DNA from: Tetmemena sp. SeJ-2015
Taxonomy: Eukaryota > Ciliophora > Spirotrichea > Sporadotrichida > Oxytrichidae
Length of the DNA stretch: 18,868 nt
Reading direction: 5' to 3'
Assembly: GCA_027382625.1 (NCBI GenBank)
Contig: JAJKFJ010005615.1
Span: forward strand, 1 to 18,868
The notes under the pieces were generated by a model. The model was not told where the DNA came from. It did no database searches and saw nothing but the letters and a program-made list of their open reading frames with translations. A program made the translations under genes and the position numbers. Every line of letters begins with the position of its first letter. Position 1 is the stretch's first letter. Positions 15,235-18,868 of this stretch are shown here, piece by piece.

Positions 15235-16958
15235 ATGGGAAATTCTTCAAGCGCAAATAATCTCATCTTCAAGAATATGACTGTGGTCATCATAGGAGGC
15301 TCTTTCTCTGGCTTCACAATCAAAACTCTCATTTAGAAATTTAGCAATGAAAAGAAATTTAGGTTATCTTCATTTCAATTCTCCAATATAATATATTCAG
15401 AATATATATTCACGTTATATATTTGCCTTTTGAATGCTGCAGCTGCTTAAGGAACAGTTCAATCTATAAATTTTCTTAAGAATTGATAGCAAGCATTGTA
15501 ATAATGATTCATTTATTCTGTGAACGTGATCGTGATTGACGCAAATGAGTACTTCACAATGATCCCCTCAATTATCAAAGCCACTGTGAATGACACTTGG
15601 TCCTCCACTGGCATCATAAGCTACCAAGACATAGTTCCAACATATCATCATTGCCTTATTTACATCTTTATTAATTTAGTTAAGGGCTACAAGAATTAAT
15701 TCTCCTTCATTCATGGCAAGGCCACAGAAGTCTCCAAAGATTATGTCAAGGTTGCCAAGCCCAACGGCCAAGAATTAGACGTCCGCTTCAACTTCCTCAT
15801 TATAGCAACTGGCGCTGCCTATGATTCCTACATCCAAGACAACCAAAGTATTTAACATAAATGGGTTTGAAAATTTACACACAGTTTTATTTTTGCTATT
15901 AAGTCTTACTAAGCCTGACAGGGATAGAAATTAACTGTAATAAGTTGATGTTAAAGTTTAAAGTATGATGAAATCTAGCATCGTATGCAGACAAAGTTAG
16001 AGATGCTAAATCCATTCTAGTAGTGGGAGGAGGAGTAGTAGGATGCGAGATCATGGGGGAGCTCTTAGCTCAGTATCCAAATAAGAAATTAGGACTTTGC
16101 CACAGAAGCAATAGACTGTTACCTATGTTTACTCGCAAGGCCCACACCTTAGCTTTAAAATACTTAAGTTAAGGAAAGTAAGTTCAATTATTGGCTGACA
16201 GATTTTTCCGTGAGAGAAATGTGAACTTGCATTATAACTCTAACTATAAGCCAGAGAGTAAAGACTGGAGCCAATACGATCTTGTTATCAATTGCTCTGG
16301 ATTATAGAAGATTAATCTTAATTTTCATATATGAGAGTTAGTGGATTGAGATATGTGTCAGACTTCATGAAGAAGAACTTTAAGACTAGTATTGCTCCTT
16401 CAGGTGAGATTTTTGTCAACAGTCACATGCAAATCACAGACACTGATCCTAAAACGAATCCTCATTCTCGCCCACTCGCAAGCAACATTTAAAGTCCTCC
16501 TTAAATAGAATAAATCTACATTTTCTGTATGGGAGACGCAGCCAAGACCAGACTTTATAACACAAAGACTATCTTGTCTTTAAAGTCGATGGCCCCTTAC
16601 GTTTATTAGAACATAGTGAGGCTTGCTCAAGGCCTGGAGCCTAATGGTGTTATCCCAAGTTCCATCACCACTCTTTGTCTTTGCTCTTTGGGACCTAAGT
16701 TCGCTATCTTCATTCTGAATGGCTTAGTTATTCTGAGTCCAACTCTGGGAAAATTGAAGTTCGAAGCTCACTAGCAAACTTTAACTCTGTTATAGCATTT
16801 AGAGATCATTTTATACTTATGAGGGGTTGCTAGGTGATTTTAAGAAATATAAGGATGGGAATAAGCAGCTGCAGGATGTTAGGAGTATGGTTAAGTGCAT
16901 CACTTGCTTCTGCTGTTGTTGTCCCTGCTCTAACTGCTACACAGTCGTTAAGGAATGA
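15235..16958 (+). CDS. AIFM2/FSP1-like NAD(P)H:quinone oxidoreductase, copy 3
   Basis: Start ATG 15235 (MGNSSSANNLIFKN), stop TGA 16956-16958. Removing six IESs and one intron leaves exactly 404 codons, 403 residues. FAD motif: VVIIGGSFSGF with VIVIDANEYF. Middle strand: FNFLIIATGAAY. NAD(P)H motif: ILVVGGGVVGCEIMGELLAQ. Second FAD motif: SNIFCMGDAAKT. Near the C-terminus SLGPKFAIFILNGLVILS parallels copy 2, then a Lys-rich linker leads to CITCFCCCCPCSNC and the end YTVVKE. MGNS predicts N-myristoylation and the Cys cluster predicts palmitoylation. It is closest to copy 4 in promoter and first segment. Redox role and membrane attachment are inferred from the family. Confidence 0.88.
15336..15515 (+). 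other. Inferred IES, 7-bp pointer TCATTTA (copy 3)
   Basis: 180 bp between in-phase TCATTTA at 15329-15335 and 15509-15515, with TGA triplets inside. Removal joins GFTIKTLI to YSVNVIVIDANEYF. A 2-bp AA pointer would give a product one residue longer that aligns slightly better, so the ends are not certain. No splice acceptor fits. Confidence 0.7.
15637..15681 (+). other. Inferred IES, pointer TAGTT (copy 3)
   Basis: 45 bp between in-phase TAGTT at 15632-15636 and 15677-15681. Removal gives SYQDIVKGYKNQFSF. A GT-AG intron ending six bases later would also keep frame (SYQDIGYKNQF), so the type is ambiguous. Confidence 0.65.
15848..15978 (+). other. Intron of copy 3 (131 nt)
   Basis: GTATTT...ATCTAG, phase 1, at the same position as the intron in copy 1. 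It joins YIQDNQ to TSYADKVRDAKS. It contains in-frame TGA triplets. An AAAGTAT repeat is present but does not give the right frame. Confidence 0.7.
16155..16196 (+). other. Inferred IES, pointer GCT (copy 3)
   Basis: 42 bp between in-phase GCT at 16152-16154 and 16194-16196. Removal gives RKAHTLADRFFRERNVN, matching TKAHTLTERLFREKNVN in copy 2, which has no insert here. Confidence 0.85.
16304..16347 (+). other. Inferred IES, 6-bp pointer TGGATT (copy 3)
   Basis: 44 bp between TGGATT at 16298-16303 and 16342-16347. Removal corrects the frame and gives INCSGLRYVSDFMKKNF, co-linear with copies 1 and 2. Confidence 0.9.
16491..16523 (+). other. Inferred IES, 6-bp pointer ACATTT (copy 3)
   Basis: 33 bp between ACATTT at 16485-16490 and 16518-16523. 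It splits the second FAD motif one codon away from the copy 2 insert. Removal gives ASNIFCMGDAAKT. Confidence 0.88.
16782..16818 (+). other. Inferred IES, pointer ACTT (copy 3)
   Basis: 37 bp between ACTT at 16778-16781 and 16815-16818. Removal moves to the frame of the Cys-rich tail: FEAHQQT joined to YEGLLGDFKKYKDG. Confidence 0.78.
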
Positions 16959-17509
16959 GCATGAGAAGTCAACACTAATCCTTGAACGAAATCTAACTTT
17001 GAAAGTTAAGTCTGCAATTTTGCTAATCAAACCTACCTCTAGAAAGCTAAGAAATATAGACTCTATAAATTAATAAAGTTATAAAAATTAAGTACTTACA
17101 ATCAAGTTTCCTTATAAAGAGTTCTCAATTTTATTCTTTAAAATTTATAAAAAATTGACTACTCAACTCACTTCATGAGTTAAATGAATTGGCCTCTCGA
17201 ATAATTTAATTATTTTTTTTCTTTCTAAGTAAGGTAAAAATGTGAGACTGTTTACAAAAAAAATCTATAAATAAGCAAATGCACTTTCTAAGTGACTAAT
17301 ATGCATGAGGTTAATTTCTGAGATTAAATTAGCCTAAGGAGCGTAATTTTTACAAAGTGGACACGTAATCACTTTAAGAGAACAATAGGATGAATATGAC
17401 GTGGGTTGCCAGAAGCTAATGAAGATAGAGTTCAAGGGAAAAGTGCTATATATTAAATTCTTTAATCCTGCATAATGTTTTTAAATTTCATGGGCTCTTC
17501 AGCCTGAGT
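16959..17509 (+). other. Gap after copy 3 with an orphan promoter-like motif
   Basis: ACACGTAATCA at 17361-17371 follows AAAGTGG, much as in the upstream regions of copies 3 and 4. No Met-Gly-Asn start or flavoprotein motif follows. A plus frame over about 17349-17530 reads QQDEYDVGCQKLMKIEFKGK and VLYIKFFNP before TGA and could be a small exon. The 16959-17290 part shows nothing coding. Confidence 0.35.
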
Positions 17510-17820
17510 TCAAGTTTTATTTTTCCACGCTTTGAGCAGTTGTCTGTTTAGGGTGAGTGTAGAGACTCCTTATGAATATTGAATAGCAGTGGGTTCTGCT
17601 AGCTCTTGTTGGAGATCTTGTTCTTGATGTTGTTCAAAAAAAAACGCAAAAGCAGGCATGCTATTGCGACACTTTGTCTTGTCCACGAAGTTGAGTCTCT
17701 GTTTATTAGGAGGGATATCAGACTATTGCCTAGTCGGCTGCCCACTTTCAAGTTTTTTAGCTTGAGCTTGTGGAAGTTACTGAAGTAGACATTTAAATAA
17801 ATTAACCCCATAATTAAAGC
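17510..17820 (-). CDS. Unidentified minus-strand coding piece (partial)
   Basis: The minus frame ending at TGA 17512-17510 reads RLNFVDKTKCRNSMPAFAFF, FEQHQEQDLQQELAEPTAIQ and STLTLNRQLLKAWKNK. It is free of TGA for about 100 codons, GC-richer than its flanks, and uses TAA/TAG as Gln. A second minus frame across the same bases is also open for over 100 codons, so the reading frame is not certain. I recognise no family. Upstream, 17934 down to about 17820 has MMSKQFSYLYERKEYMIVGF in another frame, which could be an earlier segment of the same gene. Confidence 0.35.
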
Positions 17821-18177
17821 CTGTTATATTAAGAATCAACCAACAAGGAGGCAATCACAAAATATTTCTAAAAAAATCCCACGATCATATATTCCTTTCT
17901 TTCATATAAATAAGAGAACTACTTGCTCATCATACCTTAATAGAAGTCAAAAAACAGGAAATAAAATTTAAAGTTGTAGATTCATCATTGTCGCTTTAAG
18001 AATTTTTAAAAAAGGTAAGTTTATTTTAGATCATTTCAATTTATTTCTCATAATCCTTTTCTATGATTCGAGAAAATATGAACGCAGCTTGATTTAGTCA
18101 AAAATGTTTCTCTTATATAGTAACTAAAGTAACTTTTGATGTTTAATTGACTTCATGATATTGATTTGACCAAAAGA

Positions 18178-18188
18178 ACACGTAATTA
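18178..18188 (+). promoter_or_regulatory. Shared motif ACACGTAATTA, copy 4
   Basis: An identical 11-mer to that before copy 3, 166 bp before the copy 4 ATG and just after GACCAAA (18168-18174). It lies in the block 18142-18353 that is similar to the copy 3 upstream region. Confidence 0.5.
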
Positions 18189-18353
18189 GCCTTTAATTAG
18201 AAATATAAAAACTCACACTTGCTTAATTGACTACCAGTATTTATAATTGCCTAAAGCAAGTACAATAACTCTTTCATAATACAAATCTTCAATAAGTCCT
18301 TAGATGATTAAGATAAAAGTATTTAAAATTTTTATTATTTGAATAAGTCAACA

Positions 18354-18437
18354 ATGGGAAATTCAACAAGCAATCTCATCTTCAAGAACTTAACAGTAGT
18401 CATCCTCGGAGGCTCATTCGCAGGTTTCTCAATCAAA
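18354..18437 (+). CDS. AIFM2/FSP1-like oxidoreductase, copy 4, first segment only
   Basis: ATG 18354 starts MGNSTSNLIFKNLTVVILGG, then SFAGFSIK, almost the same as copy 3 through the FAD-binding glycine motif. The match ends at about 18437. That is two codons before the first pointer of copy 3, so the end probably marks a segment/IES boundary. The rest of the gene is not in the 430 bases that remain. Either a long IES begins here and the gene resumes beyond the window, or this copy is truncated. Confidence 0.75.
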
Positions 18438-18546
18438 AATAAAGATGAATTTTTTGGATTTGAGTCGATTGACAATTAGCTCACAAATATACGAATTATA
18501 TGCATTTATTGTACTTGCATGTCATGGTTCAGTGTGCTTCACTCAC

Positions 18547-18698
18547 CTTTGGTTCCTCATGATTCTCTAAGAATGCAGCTTTACAAAGCAATTCCTTCTC
18601 TTGTGTATTCAACACCTCACTAGCATCTTCGTGAGATATCATAATCTGACTGTATGAGAATGTAGCTGCTAAGATTCTGAGTCTCCTGATGTCATTTT
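18547..18698 (-). CDS. Unidentified minus-strand exon next to (or nested in) copy 4
   Basis: Minus strand, bounded by an AG acceptor (CTATGAG) and a GTGAGT donor. It encodes about 50 residues including ILAATFSYSQIMISHEDASE and VLNTQEKELLCKAAFLENHE. Helical and clearly protein-like, but I do not recognise the family. A further exon may lie upstream (about 18735-18868), ending just before GTGTAAATTG. It runs opposite to copy 4 and begins where that copy breaks off. Confidence 0.5.
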
Positions 18699-18868
18699 CT
18701 CATAGCTTCACTAAAGAAACTTCAATTTACACTTGAATCTTACTCTGAAATGTAACCTTGAGCTAATGACTGTAGATTCGTTCACTCCATTAATACTAGC
18801 TGAATTTATAATAGAAATGAGATTCTTAAAACATTAATAAATCAAGTCTCTTAAATTAATTAAGAATT

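Noticed and set aside
16834..17073. Plus frame of 79 residues and its minus counterpart (16830-17030)
   Set aside because: Both are out-of-phase readings of the copy 3 Lys-rich linker and Cys cluster.
1..18868. Telomeric C4A4-type repeats, TBE-type transposon ends, CRISPR arrays and rRNA genes
   Set aside because: I looked for telomere-like CCCCAAAA runs, transposon termini, regularly spaced repeats and rRNA-like blocks and saw none.
1..18868. Bacterial or phage origin
   Set aside because: Genes need TAA/TAG read as Gln, contain GT-AG introns, and encode eukaryotic ciliary and FSP1-like proteins.

Overview
The window reads as germline (micronuclear) DNA of a ciliate that uses TAA and TAG for glutamine and TGA as the only stop. 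It is most likely a hypotrich/spirotrich such as an Oxytricha or Stylonychia relative. Every recognisable gene is broken by short AT-rich inserts. Each insert is bounded by a 3-9 bp direct repeat (a 'pointer'), and removing the insert with one repeat copy restores both the frame and the alignment between paralogues. Most inserts lack usable GT...AG ends. They therefore look like internal eliminated sequences (IESs), with the gene pieces being macronuclear-destined segments. I infer 24 such IESs inside five complete genes, in addition to ordinary GT-AG introns. For each of the five genes, the length left after removing the listed inserts is an exact multiple of three.

Layout. Positions 1-1740 hold two near-perfect palindromes and orphan coding pieces: a response-regulator receiver start, a protein-kinase catalytic loop on the minus strand, a GC-richer block of unknown nature, and an unidentified exon. 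About 2190-3672 (minus) is a multi-exon gene whose product resembles parallel beta-helix proteins. A diverged inverted repeat (about 3665-4273) separates it from a long plus-strand TGA-free frame (4047-4859). Two well-supported minus-strand genes follow. The first (5551-8112) has a CFAP97/hemingway-type domain and a long Gln/Ser-rich tail. The second (8312-9699) is a tetratricopeptide-repeat protein resembling BBS4. Both suggest a ciliary role.

From 10679 to the right edge lies a tandem array of AIFM2/FSP1-like NAD(P)H:quinone oxidoreductase genes on the plus strand. Copies 1, 2 and 3 (453, 407 and 403 residues after processing) are complete. Copy 4 shows only its first segment before unrelated minus-strand coding sequence. 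All four start Met-Gly-Asn, a likely N-myristoylation signal, and the three complete ones carry a Cys cluster near the C-terminus, so the proteins are probably lipid-anchored. Copies 1-3 share a phase-1 intron at nearly the same codon. Several IESs sit at equivalent positions but have different pointers. A motif related to ACACGTAATTA lies about 130-200 bp upstream of each copy, and a fifth instance lies in the gap between copies 3 and 4.

All reconstructions were done by eye. IES boundaries rest on repeat matching and frame, not on a macronuclear reference sequence.
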